Origin: Citrus sinensis
Taxonomy: Eukaryota > Streptophyta > Magnoliopsida > Sapindales > Rutaceae
DNA: 64,000 bases
Assembly (NCBI RefSeq): GCF_022201045.2
Contig: NC_068562.1
Span: forward strand, 28,978,001 to 29,042,000
Reading direction: 5' to 3'
Position numbers and translations under genes: made by a program
Notes under the pieces: model-generated
What the model was told of the DNA's origin: nothing
The model's input: the letters and a program-made list of their open reading frames with translations, nothing else
Databases searched by the model: none
Part shown: piece after piece, positions 1 to 11,985 of the stretch
Layout of the letters: each line of letters starts with the position of its first letter
How positions within the stretch are numbered: the stretch's first letter is position 1

Positions 1-42
1 TTAATTATAATATGCAATTTTTTGACTCTTTTTTTGTAACAG

Positions 43-1079
43 AAATGGAATGACTTGGCCCAAAAAGTTAAGGAAGTTGTGAATGAGTACCCACAGCTTA
101 ACTGGAGGCAAGGGAGAATGGTGTGTGACGTGTCGTATGATTATTTTTTCACTATGTATCTTGTATATTTTTAAAAAATATATATACTTAAGTTTTATAA
201 TTTAATTTGTGGATATAAAAGAAAGATGTCTCACTTTCTGTTTAATTTATTTGATATACACAGGTCATGGAAATTCGTCCTAAAATTGAATGGGACAAAG
301 GCAAGGCCCTTGAATTTTTGTTAGAGTGTCTTGGTGAGTGAATATATAAATAACCTTTTTAACGATAAAATTAATTAAATTTACTTCCCAAAGAAGTGAT
401 TCTGGGACCTTTGCTTTGGGTTGTTGGAATGTTTTGATAAAAATCCAAACTTGGAAAGCTATAAAGTTGTTTAAGGAAAAAAAAAAAGAAAAAGAAAAAG
501 AAAAAAAGCCACCCCACTTTCGGATTTTTGTTCTAATTCTATCACTCTTTCAATTTAATTATTTAACCAACTATCTAACATATCCTTTATATTTTTATCT
601 CCTTTATAGGATTCGCCGATTGTTCTAATGTTTTTCCTGTTTATATTGGAGATGATACAACAGACGAAGATGCATTCAAGGTATCCTATGCTCAAAATTA
701 AATTATATATTAATAGTAGATTTTTCTAAAGATTAATTAAAGTCTCTAATTATGTTTTTTTTTTTGTGATTAGATTTTAAGAAAAAGAGAACAAGGCTTC
801 GGCATTCTTGTGTCTAAATTTCCAAAGAAAACCAGTGCTTCTTATTCTCTACGGGAACCTGACGAGGCAAGAATTATATTTTGAATTTTCATGAACTTTT
901 AAATTATTTTATACTATTAAATATATATATTTGATATATATATATATACTGTTTATTTTTGCATGCATGGATATGTACATTAATAATTTTCCTGCTCATT
1001 TTTGTAGGTTATGGACTTTTTACAAAAGCTGGTTCGCTGGAAACGAGATTCGGCTGATACAACAAAGTCCAAGGTGTAA
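43..1079 (+). CDS. TPP: Trehalose-6-phosphate phosphatase, 3' part (5 exons visible)
   Basis: Partial gene entering from the left edge. Family role: removes phosphate from trehalose-6-phosphate to give trehalose, a step that tunes the T6P sugar signal. Exons read as 43-120, 264-333, 610-680, 774-866 and 1008-1079, all in one continuous frame. Visible are the conserved EIRPKIEWDKGKALEFLL stretch, then the HAD-phosphatase motif VYIGDDTTDEDAFK, whose acidic residues bind Mg2+, then GFGILVSKFPKKTSASYSLR and the C-terminal VMDFLQKLVRWK. The N-terminal part with the DxDGT nucleophile lies outside the window. Four introns are seen; the last uses a GC donor. The stop is TAA at 1077-1079, followed by an AT-rich 3' UTR. 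The frame and the family motifs leave little doubt about the family; which paralogue it is cannot be told from the C-terminus. Confidence 0.95.
867..1007 (+). other. GC-AG intron in the TPP gene
   Basis: Exon 4 ends ...EPDE at GAG and is followed by GCAAGA rather than GT; exon 5 resumes after TTTGTAG with VMDFL. Family alignment (REPxEVMxFL) requires this junction, so the donor is GC. GC-AG introns are a known minor class, normally with an otherwise strong donor as here (GAG|GCAAG). Confidence 0.8.
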
Positions 1080-1882
1080 AGCAACTAGCTCAGATTTTAG
1101 AAGAAAATTAATGAAAAAATATATAAAAAAATTATAAATCCCTAACCATTTTGAAGGAAAATGTCTAAGGTGGGATTGATCTACTAGTTTAACTCTATAT
1201 ATGTAATTTCTTGTTCACGATAAAGAAAGTAAAAAAAAAAAAAAAGGGAACAAGCAAACACCGATTATGTAATTTCTTTCTTTCTTTTTTCTTTCCTTCC
1301 CCTGTTGTTTCTTGGCTTGAATGCCTTGTACATCTTGTAACTAGGTTTGTACAAGGGTATATAATTATAATTTGTAACCTTCTGAAGTTTATATATGTAG
1401 AATGCAAAGAGACTTTTCTCTTTTATTATGTTATACACCTTTAATTTTATGGGTAATATTTTTTATATCCTAAATGCCATTGATGACCCGAAATTGTACT
1501 TCCGATGAAACTTTGGTCGAATTTTGATGTAGATTCATAACATTTTCATGAGTGATGATGGGCGCTGTCTGCAATTGGAAGATTTTGAGTCATTTTCACA
1601 ATAAATCTTGTCCATGCAATGAAGACTTCATGATAGTCAATCAAGTGTGCTGTACAATAAATCTTGATGTGAGCGGAATTCAAATTTGAAAGCTTTTTAT
1701 TATATCATCTCAAAAGATCTTATTCATTGAACAGGTCAATATTACGGTTCAATTTTTTTTTTTGAAGTGGTTCAGATTAAGTTATTATTAGCCTGATTTT
1801 ATGGCCCAAGGCCTAATGTCTTACTTATTACAACTTTATTTGATTGCCTTAATTTGTCACTTTGTGATTCTAAAGAAATTTC

Positions 1883-1958
1883 ATATATATATATAGATAG
1901 ATAGAGAGAGAGACATACATACATACAAACACACACACATACATGTGTGTGTGTGTGA
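1883..1958. repeat. Compound microsatellite (AT/GATA/GA/CATA/CA/TG)
   Basis: Consecutive AT, GATA, GA, ACAT, CA and TG runs in about 75 bp, read directly from the sequence. Confidence 0.9.
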
Positions 1959-2096
1959 TATATGAATTTTTAAAATGTATGAAAGTTTAGGAAAGTTTTA
2001 AACCGTAGTATTTAATTGCATTATAAAATTAAACTTCAAAACTACATGAGTTAAAATTTTTTTAAATTTTTCTGCATTTTAAAATCCTTTATTTAA

Positions 2097-2097
<1 letters not shown>

Positions 2098-2135
<38 letters not shown>
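2098..2135. repeat. (AAT)n microsatellite
   Basis: About 12-13 uninterrupted ATA/AAT trinucleotide units. Confidence 0.95.
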
Positions 2136-2312
2136 TTCTAATGAGAATATTTTCGAAAAATTTTAATAAAATTAGGATGCTACTATCAGACCAAAAAATC
2201 ATATATTTTAGATCACTTGCAGGCAACAAAACATAATTTTCAATAAATTGAAATATTTGTTTTTTTCTTTATATTTTAGGGCATTCATAATTTGCTAAAG
2301 TAGGAATGTACT

Positions 2313-2341
2313 TTCTCTCTCTCTCTCTCTATATATATATA
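2313..2341. repeat. (CT)n(AT)n microsatellite
   Basis: A CT run followed directly by an AT run. Confidence 0.9.
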
Positions 2342-5300
2342 TTGAAAGACAATGTATATATTTTATTTTTTGTTTCCTTATATAAAAATAGGTATAACAA
2401 AAGTTATATGACGTGTGAAGATTATGAATACAAACACAAAATTTCTAAACCCATTTAGTTTGATTTTGAAAGAAATACGACATTATGAAATTTACATGTT
2501 AAGATTTAAATAATTTTATTTTTATGAATTGAAGATGATATTCGAAGTGAGGGACTGTAATGTCATTTACTTAAGGGCTTATTTAAAAACAAGACTAAAA
2601 CATATATTAAAATGTAAAATAAGGTAAAAAGTTTAAAATACATGGAACATTTTTTCTTCTTATACAAGGAAACGTACGAAGGATTTTATATGAAACAAAC
2701 TATTTCATTAAACTAAATGACGAAAATAATAAAATAAAATCATTTTGAGAAACACAAATTAGAGGAATCTTTCAAGAAACTGTCTTTTTTTTTTTTCTGA
2801 AGAAACAATTGTTAGTAATACAAAATTTATTAGATCCATTAATTATTGACTCATAAGGAATGTTGAATTTCTAGCGTCTTCATGAAGAAAGAGAGTGGGA
2901 GAATCAAGATTAATTGTTCTTAAATGGAATCTTCATGAACATCTCTTTTAATTAAGCAAGGTAGGAAGATTCCAACTTCCAAACCAAAATAGATTCGAAT
3001 ATGATTTCTAGAAGACTCATTGTTTCAAAACAAGATGAGTAAAAAGAAAAGATACTACTACTTCCATCAATAATTGCATACTTAAAATCCCTTTTTATAA
3101 CATAATTATTTTCTCTTTCTTTCTTACAGTCATCTAGGGAAGCCAGACGACAAAGACTCACCATCAACTTTGCCATTACATATATAAAAGGTTTGCTACT
3201 TGCTAGCTATATGTATAATATCACATTTTAAGTGTTATCCCAATACAATGAATGATTAAGGTCTAAATTCTTCATGCCTATTTTCATATTCTTGATCACC
3301 TATGATGATTGGACTATTTGATAATATTAATTTGGGTAATGTGAGGCCCCACCTTATTGAGTTGGAAGGCCTGATCCCTTTTATATTACTTTACAAATTA
3401 TCTCGTATCAAAAGGATAAAATTATGAGGTAGATAATTGAAAAGATAGTAATACTAGCTATCCCAATTGAGGTTTTAATTTCTTCTTTATTCTACCTAGA
3501 GCTTCATCTTGCTGCCTCCATTTTGTTTACTCAGAATCAACACTAATAATTGATTATTTTTCTTTAGCATCTATACCAGATTCTCCTTTGATTCCTTTCC
3601 TTTGCAGCATGAAATAATTGAGGGCATTAATAATAATAACAATTAAGAGTAATTAGCTATATGTAGGTTCATTATTGTTGCAACACAAGTGAGTTTTTTT
3701 CTGAAAAATAATAATAATAATAATAAATAAACAACCAGCTAAGCTAGCTAGCCTTTCTCTTTAAGTTAATTACTTACTAAATTCTTGTCATCGACTGTTT
3801 GTATTAATTTCTATGCAGAGATCAGATCTTGAACATTTATGACTTAGCACTATTTGCACATTAATCAATTAATTTTCTCTGTCTCATGTTATGCCCACCG
3901 TCTCCTTTTTAAGGACAGGATTTGATTTTATGTATATGTTTCTAGCTTATATTAAACCGAATTATGTAAGTAGCAAAATGAGTTGGCATCGTAATATTAA
4001 AACTAAACTTACACATAATACACAAATTATATGAATTGACTGTAGATAATCAATTTACATTAATCATGCTTTGAAAGCCGCACAAGCGCCGGTATAAGTT
4101 TTGATCAATGTCCTTGAAACAAGAAACATATATAATCAAAACTCCATTGGAGGATCAATGATTGTTGTAACTACGCATAGTCTTTGCAAACCCCACGAAT
4201 TAACTAACATAAATGGAAATAGGGCTAGCCAATAGAGGCCATTGTTTGCCATTTTGTTTTTACGTGATTTTTATTATTTAATTATTAATCTTATTTTCTT
4301 GGGGATAAATAAACTTGTTGGTTAGGTCATTGAAAGGGAAACCCACCAAGCACGTTAGAGAATCTATGGATGCAATGAGGAGTTGGAATCCACTTAGAAG
4401 GAAAGAGTGTTTTGATGTGAAGAAAACACATGGATTTATGAATAAGACATGAACATGGCTCCAAGGCAGGCAGCTTTGGCCTTTGACAACCTCGGCTTCT
4501 TTTGGACGTGTAAAGATGAGGTCCACTACATTGAAAAAACCAAAAAAATATCCCCGGCTAGCTATCATTGGTGCCATAACTGAAATAAACTAATTAAGTC
4601 TTTGACAAGCAACAATTATTGGTTCAAAAGCAAGACATACAAATTCTTGCCCCAATGCACTCACATAATCTCTCTCTCTTCTCAGTCCATCGTATAAGAT
4701 GACTCAATACAAATAACGATACCCATCTTGGTACCAGTTAATTCGTCGAAGTCAAATGTCAACAAGAAAATACAGATTTGGATAAGACAATTAGATACAA
4801 TGCAGTATTTAATTTTAAATCATTTTTCAAAACGTGTGAATCACTACGTAGAAAAAGAATTTTTTATTTTAGATATGATACGAAGATTGCCTTAATTATA
4901 TCATACTATGATTCTCATCGAGGAATAAAAAATTAACATTTAGATTATAGAGCCAAAAGTTTGGATCCCCCATGCTCCCACCAACCCAAACGTTCATAAT
5001 TAATGAATATTTTTCTATATGAAATCGTTCAAGTGAACAAGTAGAATACTAGATCTACCCATTATAAATTATGATTCGTATATGCGTTTGGTGTATGGGC
5101 TTATTAGCTGCAGGCAGCAGCATGGCAGGAGTGAGTAACCCTTTTGGCAGTTGGTGGTATCGATCAGGCTAGAGATAGGGTCCTGTAGCACACGTGTCGA
5201 GTAATTGATGTCCACCAAAAGGGGTTTTTAACACGTGTAAGTGTCTCGGGGATCGGTCCCCGCATTGAGGGCCGAGCCATGGAGGAGGTGGTGGTGCTGC

Positions 5301-6644
5301 TGCTGATATGTGCTTATTTGTCTTGATTATATATATGTATATACACACACACACTAGAGTTCATTCATGTAAATGGTCAAGTTATTGGTTGGGATTTGCC
5401 AAACTCTCAAGGTCACATGGATTCCCATGTGACCCAGATGCTTTTGTTATGGGGAACAAACTTATAGCGTCTATGTGTTAATGGGTCATTCGTTTGGACC
5501 ATATATTTAACTTGTCAGAAAAATCATGACATGTATGAAAGGGATTGATGAGAAACCAAGGCACGAATGTGTTCATTGTTCATTGGATTAAAAATTTCAT
5601 ATTTCATGCATTGTATCTGTGATTTGTGAGGGATGCTTTTGCATTCTTTAGAGTTGTTCTTAATCCAAAAGCTCAACTTAATTAGCCATTAATTGAAACC
5701 AAAGGTGTATGCTTAAGCTGAAACAGAGACAGGAAGTTTTTGAACACATGACTTTTGATTGAAACATAAATGTGGAATTTCGAATACCGGACTTCATGTT
5801 AATTATTAATTAGTTAACCCACTTAAATTAAGCCAAAGACTCAAGATATCGAAATACAATATTATTATATATGAAAACACTATGCTAGTTAAACTTTATT
5901 AGGAAAATATATTTTAAATTTTCATGAACATGGATGAATGAAACCAATAGAAAAATCCAAAGACAATTAATTCATAGAGATTAGAAGTGCAAACCAGCTT
6001 ACAATTTGTCAATAAAATCCTCCTTTTTGTTGTACAATCAATAGTATTGCGGAAAGTGTGAGATGGGGCCTTTTTTTTTTTTGAGTACTTCCAAGTGTGA
6101 AGATCACTTGTTTTGAGAAAGCACTGCAAACAATTCATGGAATTATTAAATGGGACTTTACTCTGGAATCTGAGTAATTTAGATTAAAAAAACCATTGAA
6201 ACCCAAAAAGAGAAGCATGGTTTCCCAACAAATCATGCAAATGCAGATGCATATATGTATATATAAGAAACAAATACAAAAATGAAAAAAAAAAAGAAGA
6301 AAAAGAAAAGTTACGAGTCTTTTTCTTTATAAGCTTCCATAATTACTAAGTTGCAAAGTATTTTTGAAGTAAAAAAGAAAGCGAGTAAAAGTTGGCATCC
6401 TCCATTGTTGTATTTTTAATGTTAATGCTCTTTTAAAGTTTCCTCCCTTTAATCCAACGCTCTTTTAAAGTACCACCAGCTTTTAGCTACTTGCTTTTCC
6501 ATTAGATGAAAAAAAAAATTCCCATACAATTATTGCTCTCAGCCTTCTTTTTTTCATTATTTTTGTTTTTATACTCTGCACTAAGACTTGGAGTGGACTT
6601 GTCAATGAAATTGCTATAATTGGGGAGTCCCAGCTAAATAAAAT

Positions 6645-6760
6645 GGGAAATTTACCTATTTGACCATCTTCCAACTTTCAATATAAAAAAAATCACATTC
6701 CATATTTTTTTACAATATCAACCATTTACAAGATTCTTAAACCAAAATACCCTTAAATTC
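6645..6760 (+). repeat. MULE-1 left terminal inverted repeat
   Basis: Matches the reverse complement of the right end over about 115 bp with scattered substitutions; shared blocks include GGGAAATTTA, TTTGACCA, ACTTTCAATAT, TCAACCAT and TTCTTAAACCAAAATA. Confidence 0.88.
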
Positions 6761-7252
6761 TCAAAATTATGCAAATAAAATATTTCGCCTAACATCGTCC
6801 AAAAACGTCTCCCATCGCCCCAACTAAGCGTGTGGGAGTTCCTTTACTTCTGATATTTCTTGAATTCCGACGATTTCCTTCGCTTCCGATGGTGATTTGT
6901 GTGAGTTATAGTTTGATTCTAACAGGTTCCTTTACTTTCGATTTCGGCGGCTTAGGTAATTTCTTGATTTTTTTATTAATTTAAAATAAATTTTGTTTAA
7001 ATTGCTTGGTTGATTGATCATTGATCATAGTTAATCATTAATATATGTATTAGATATAAAAATATTAGAGTTCTCTTAAGATGAAGATATCTAATAAATG
7101 ACACACGACGTGTTTGTTTAAATACTTCTAAGAAATTATTGATCAAACCTTAAAGTTATTTTGAGGTTAAAGAGAATGTTGGTGTGCCGGCCAACCAAGA
7201 AAGTGGGTGGCTGCCCTTGTTGTCCAAAATTTGGCCATGTCAAGCTTGGGCA

Positions 7253-7935
7253 TAGGGATGACAATTACATCCGGAAAATTGGATATCCAAATCCGGATAA
7301 ATTTTATTTTAAATTAAAAATATATATTAAAAATACATGAAAAATTAAAAAATAAATTTTATTTGTGGATTTATGATGTTGTTGTATATTATTCATGTTG
7401 AATTATTAATTGTTGGATTATGATTGAATTTTATTTGATATTATTAGGAAAAATATTGAATTTTATTTTGAATTAAAAATAAAAATTAAAATTAAAATTA
7501 AAACTTAAATAGAAAATAAAAAATTAAATTTTATTTATGGATTTATTATTTTGTTGTATCTTATTCATGTTGAGTTATTAATTGTTAGATTATGATTGAT
7601 TTTTATTTGATATTATTAGATAAATTATTGAATTTTATTTTAAATTAAAAATTATATTAAAATATATATTAAAAATGAAATTAAAAAAAATTAAAATTTA
7701 TTTGTAGATTTATGAGATTATTGTATGATTGGATTTTATTTGATACTTTTAGATAAATTATTGAATTTTTAATTATTTATTAAATTATTGAATTTTAATT
7801 TTTGCAGATCCGGATATCCAGAATATCTGCCCATATCCGTTGCGGATATTACCTGCATCCAGATCCGCATCTTTTTTTGCGGATCCGAATTTAGAAACCT
7901 ACATCCAGATCCAGATCTGGATTTTGCCAACCCTA
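7253..7935. mobile_element. Non-autonomous hAT-like element, 683 bp, nested in MULE-1
   Basis: Begins TAGGGATGACAA and ends in the inverse TTGCCAACCCTA. The flanks are cttgggca on the left and catgggca on the right, an 8 bp target duplication with one mismatch, as expected for hAT insertions. Subterminal repeats of GGATATCC/ATCCGGAT type lie at both ends. The interior is AT-rich with two similar 180 bp blocks (around 7350-7440 and 7530-7620) and no transposase. The same termini occur in the element at 51446-52385. Confidence 0.85.
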
Positions 7936-8121
7936 CATGGGCAACGCGGGCAAACACTTGCGTCGCCTAAATTTGGTTAGACGATACATGTTGTCGCCCA
8001 TACACCTGCATCGCCTATGTTTTGGGCAACAACAACTGAATATGGACAAGTTTTTCAAATGTTTTAAGTTTTGTTTTTTTAAAACATTTATGCTAATACT
8101 GTCATAATTTATTGTTTAGAT

Positions 8122-8496
8122 ATGTCTGACAAGCAAATGCATCCCCGGTCACTGAAGATACCAATCGAGGATCACTTTTCGGGTTGCGTTACAAATTTAA
8201 CGAGATTTAATTTTACGACTACACGTATACAGACCAAGTTAACTGATACTTAATTTGGGTTATTTAAAAAGTCAATTTTTAGTCATTTTCTAGCCATGGC
8301 AGACCTTGGATTTAGCGGCAATCTTGTACATTATTTGTTGCTTAGGCTAGTTGTGAAACAAGTTGATGATGATGAGTACCAAATGTGGCTTAGGATTGAC
8401 AACAAGATGTTACGTTTCTCTCTTCGAGAATGGTGCTTGGTGACAGGATTAAAATATGGTAATGTGGAAAATTTGCACAAAAAAAACTTTAGTTAG
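8122..8496 (+). pseudogene. DUF1985-like ORF carried by MULE-1 (Ulp1-associated family), truncated
   Basis: The frame opens at ATG (MSDKQMHPRSLKIPIEDHF), meets one TAA at 8251-8253, and continues through MADLGFSGNLVHYLLLRLVV to FSLREWCLVTGLKYG. That last block matches the DUF1985 signature (E-F/W-x-L-V-T-G-L-x-x-G) found in plant MULE-borne proteins that usually carry a C-terminal Ulp1/C48 cysteine protease. No C48 protease block is visible downstream before the frame closes, so only the N-terminal part survives, with one nonsense codon. It runs convergently towards the transposase on the opposite strand. Assignment rests on a short motif. Confidence 0.6.
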
Positions 8497-8619
8497 CGAA
8501 TACATGATCAATATTTTCGTGGAGTACAATAATCCTTACATGATAAAGTCATTCCAAATTAGATAATACAATTTGCAAAATTAAATATATCTTCAAACAC
8601 ACTAAAACACCATTAACGC

Positions 8620-11050
8620 GGATTTGCCGGAAGGGGATTCTTACACGTCTTGCAGTTATGGCCACGCTCCCCGCACCGACCATAAGTTATAGTAAACTGA
8701 GGATGTCCTCACCTATAGGTGGTATTCTTCATGTTTTCCAATGACCGGAAGATGATGGTACATTTGGTGGGTTCACTTGCAATGTTTGGAAATCTTTTGC
8801 AATTTTCCAATTGGCCAAATCACCAACTAGAATAATAGGTTTTGAATATGCTGCCACCAATATTTCCATTCTGTAATAACGAGAACAAACGCTTATATGA
8901 TCGATTTAGAGATATAGGCAAACCGCAATTGCATGAGCACAAACAAATTGATCTACTTGAAATTCTCTACAACTGTATATCTTCTTATGTCAACAAAACC
9001 CTCTTTAATACCACATTTTTTTGCCTGAAATTGATGGTCAGATACATTAAAAACATGCATTTTAGTGGCAATGTTTTTTCTACTATCATATATTTTTTGT
9101 GCCGAAGTTGTAAGACAAGTAGTGATCGATTCGACCGTTTTTTTTCTATCATAAAATCATTGTTGCATTGTAAGTTTAAAGTAATCAACCGATTGAGTAA
9201 TAGGAAATTTTCTTGGTTTCTTCATCAAAGCATTAATGCTCTTTGCAATATTAGTGGTTAGAATGTCATACCCTCAACCTTTGAAATGAGACCGATCTCA
9301 ATAATTACGGCCTACATCTTCCAAACACTTTGCCGCACCTGCATACATATCCCACAAACCATCCATTTGTTTTTAAAACTTTATAGGATCATATATTTTA
9401 CCGCTTCTTGGAATGCTCGCTTAAAAGAATATTTCCAAAGTTTACCAGAATTCTTAAAATGAGACTTTACATTATATTGCAAATGGTAAAAACAAAGTCT
9501 GTATAGTGCACTAGGAAATACCCTATCAACGTGTAGCGATAAAAAATAAATGCCAACTCTGGAACATCTCTAATAACTCCTCGTAAATTTGTCATAAACC
9601 ATTCCCATGAGGCATCATTTTCTAAATCTACTATCTCGATGACTATCGGATAAATTTGGTTATTCCCATCCAAGCTTGTTGTAACTAACATAGTTCCTTT
9701 GTATTTACCTTTCAGATGACTGCCATCTACAACAATCAGTGACCTTATAGACTGCATAAAACCCTTGATACAAGTTCCATGAGCCAAAAAATAGTACAAA
9801 AAATTATTATGGTCATCCAGAAGAAGGTGATAAATGGTTCTGTTGTTTTGTTTTTTAAAACGTGAGAGTATTTAGGAAGTGAATTACATGATTTTGCAGG
9901 ACCTCCTCGTATTGATCAAGAGCTTCTTTCCAGGCCCGATATGCTTGCTAGTATGATAAATCAATTGTATAATCATTCTTCACATCTGAAATGGTATCTT
10001 TTGGAGTGTATATATGTTGGGCATCAAGAAAATTTTGCTTGATCATTTCATCGATACCCTTATTGCTTGCTTAGCGATGACCATTATGAAAAATGTTATT
10101 CTAACAAATATGTACCATGTCATATCTCTTTACTAACCACTTCACATTCTCTTTATCATTCGGCATTGTTGCTCAAAATCGCCATTTACATGTATCCAAA
10201 GCACAACGAGCCTCATAACGTACCGTTGTTGACTTATACATCTTGAACTCAAACTTGTCCCTAATGGCAATATTGCTAAATTCATGTGCAAGAGTTTTTT
10301 TGTGCTGAATAACTGGCCTACACAAATACGACTGGAACTAGAACCATCAGCCATGTCTGAAGCTACCAAATCCGACAGCACAATTGGAGCCTCCAATTGT
10401 AGTGGGTCTATTTGACTTAGAACTCTGGAACGACTTTGGCTACGAGCCATTGAACTAAAAAACCGACTTCGGCTATGAGCCATTGGACTAACAGGCTAAC
10501 TTCAACTGCAGGTTCTTGAATTGATAAGATGATTTTGAGATAGATCATTAACTTTTTGAAACTGACCCACATCCTCTACAATGTTGACTGGACTATTGCC
10601 ATGTCCAGAATTCATTTAGGACTCAATGTTATATGTTTCTGCATGCATATTATCCATATGTTTATTGACAACATTGTCATTAATAGAATCACTATAGGAG
10701 TGGAATATGGAGTAGTGTTCAAAGGATGAAGTTTGATTCGATGGCATCAAAGTAAGTTCTTTAGGAACTTTAGGAGTTGTCATCACATAAACATGAGTGC
10801 ACCTATAGTTAATTAGATCAGAGTTCATAATCACTCTCATTATTTCATCGTCCACTATGTCTATAGACAGTGAATCAATGAGTTGCGTTGAATGAGTTGA
10901 TTTCACATTTGCCTTTACCGTGAGGGAATATTCATCCGGACTTTTCTTCATAATTCTATACAACTTTTCAATAACTTGTTCAAATGTTGCATCTTTCTAG
11001 AATAAAATGCAGTAATTTTTTCATTCTTGTACTCTATATGACCATCCTTC
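8620..11050 (-). pseudogene. MuDR-type transposase of MULE-1, degenerate
   Basis: Reading leftward: an N-terminal block with FEQVIEKLYRIMKKSPDEYS near 10950; a MuDR DNA-binding block near 10150-10260 (VGQLF, then KFEFKMYKSTTVRYEARCA, CKWRF) that needs a frame change and meets a stop; the MULE catalytic core at 9530-9760 (VVDGSHLKGKYKG, LDGNNQIYPI, NDASWEWFMTNLR); a SWIM remnant (FVCAHAIAVC) near 8900; and a CCHC zinc knuckle near 8640-8690. The first catalytic Asp is kept, but the usual SDRH second Asp reads FYRY, so Asp has become Tyr. The first knuckle cysteine also reads Tyr. Multiple stops and frameshifts make this clearly dead. Confidence 0.88.
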
Positions 11051-11869
11051 AAAGTCTCTCACACTCCTTCAAAATATATTTAAAGCACTACCAACTCTAT
11101 TAACTTGGTCCAAAGTAATAATAATACTTTATTAATAACACTCTAAACAATAATATTACTATATTAATTAAATTAACTAATTATCAACAAATTTGGGTGA
11201 TCCAGGTGACAACATTATCGCCCAGACAATAGAAAAAGTTGCTCGAATTACATGTCATTGTAGGTTGGGCGACACGAGCGACAAGTGTCTGTCGCCCAAC
11301 ATGCAATATCTTATCGCCCGGGTGATAAGTGTTTGTCGTCTGGGTGGCGAATACCATAATCTAAGTGACAGACGAGTGACGAATACCAGAATCCAAGCGA
11401 CGAATACCAGACCTATTTTAGGCTTAGGCGACAGTTTTGTCACCAATGTGACAACTACTTGTTGCTTGGATTTCGGGTTTCGTCTTCAACATCGTTCAAG
11501 ACCTATTTTTGTCGGATTTTACCGAAATTTTACTACTTTATAAATCTATGACCTCACATTAACCATTTAATGTACCCACATTATAAAAAAATGAGCAATC
11601 AATCTTTTGTATGAAATCCAACCAAATAATTAAAAATAAAAATTAAAGAAATACTAACTTTAACTTTTTATTATTCTTTAGTTTGTTGCTTGATTTTGTC
11701 TTCAATGCTTGGATAAATATATTTGTTTGATGAATGTAAGATAAGTGAAAAGGGGATTGAGTAATAGTTGGATAAATAACTTTGTTATAAATGTGGGAGA
11801 GGTGAAATAGGGAGTGTTTTGGTGGTGTCTAGAGAGCTTTGGTTTAGGAGGTGAGGTTTATTTGTTTAG

Positions 11870-11985
11870 TTTTAAGGACTATTTTGGTTTAAGAACTTTG
11901 TACATGGTTGACATTGTAACAAAAATTAGAGTGTGGTCTTTATTGATATTGAAAGTCGGAAAGTGGTCAAATGGATAAATTTCCC
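11870..11985 (-). repeat. MULE-1 right terminal inverted repeat
   Basis: Reverse-complement partner of the left repeat; ends outward in TAAATTTCCC. Confidence 0.88.

Larger units (their letters stand above)
1080..6644. other. Intergenic region, no recognisable gene
   Basis: Starts with the TPP 3' UTR and continues as AT-rich sequence with microsatellites. The short open frames here (for example 99 codons on the minus strand at 4278-4577, and 61 codons at 5169-5354) show no recognisable domain and have low-complexity or Phe/Ile-rich composition typical of chance ORFs in AT-rich DNA. No tRNA or conserved small RNA hairpin was recognised. Confidence 0.6.
6645..11985 (-). mobile_element. Mutator-like element MULE-1 with DUF1985 ORF
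   Basis: A 5.3 kb Mutator-type DNA transposon, oriented by its transposase (minus strand). The ends are long terminal inverted repeats that read outward as GGGAAATTTA, then CATTTGACC or CTATTTGACC, then CTTTCAATAT, and stay alignable for about 115 bp up to CTTAAACCAAAATA. Inside are a broken MuDR-type transposase on the minus strand, a DUF1985-like reading frame on the plus strand, GTCGCCCAA-like subterminal motifs near 7940-8040 and 11260-11420, and a nested hAT-like element. The immediate 9 bp flanks are AT-rich and do not match cleanly, so the target duplication has probably decayed. The element cannot move by itself as read. Confidence 0.88.

Noticed and set aside
4278..4577. 99-codon minus-strand ORF as a gene
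   Set aside because: No domain or recognisable similarity, Phe/Ile-rich composition, no intron-exon context; likely chance.
5169..5354. 61-codon minus-strand ORF with PPPPP run
   Set aside because: Low-complexity translation of a GGT/GCT microsatellite next to a TA repeat; no gene context.
8842..9261. 139-codon plus-strand ORF
   Set aside because: It is the antisense shadow of the decayed MULE-1 transposase; the minus strand carries the recognisable motifs.
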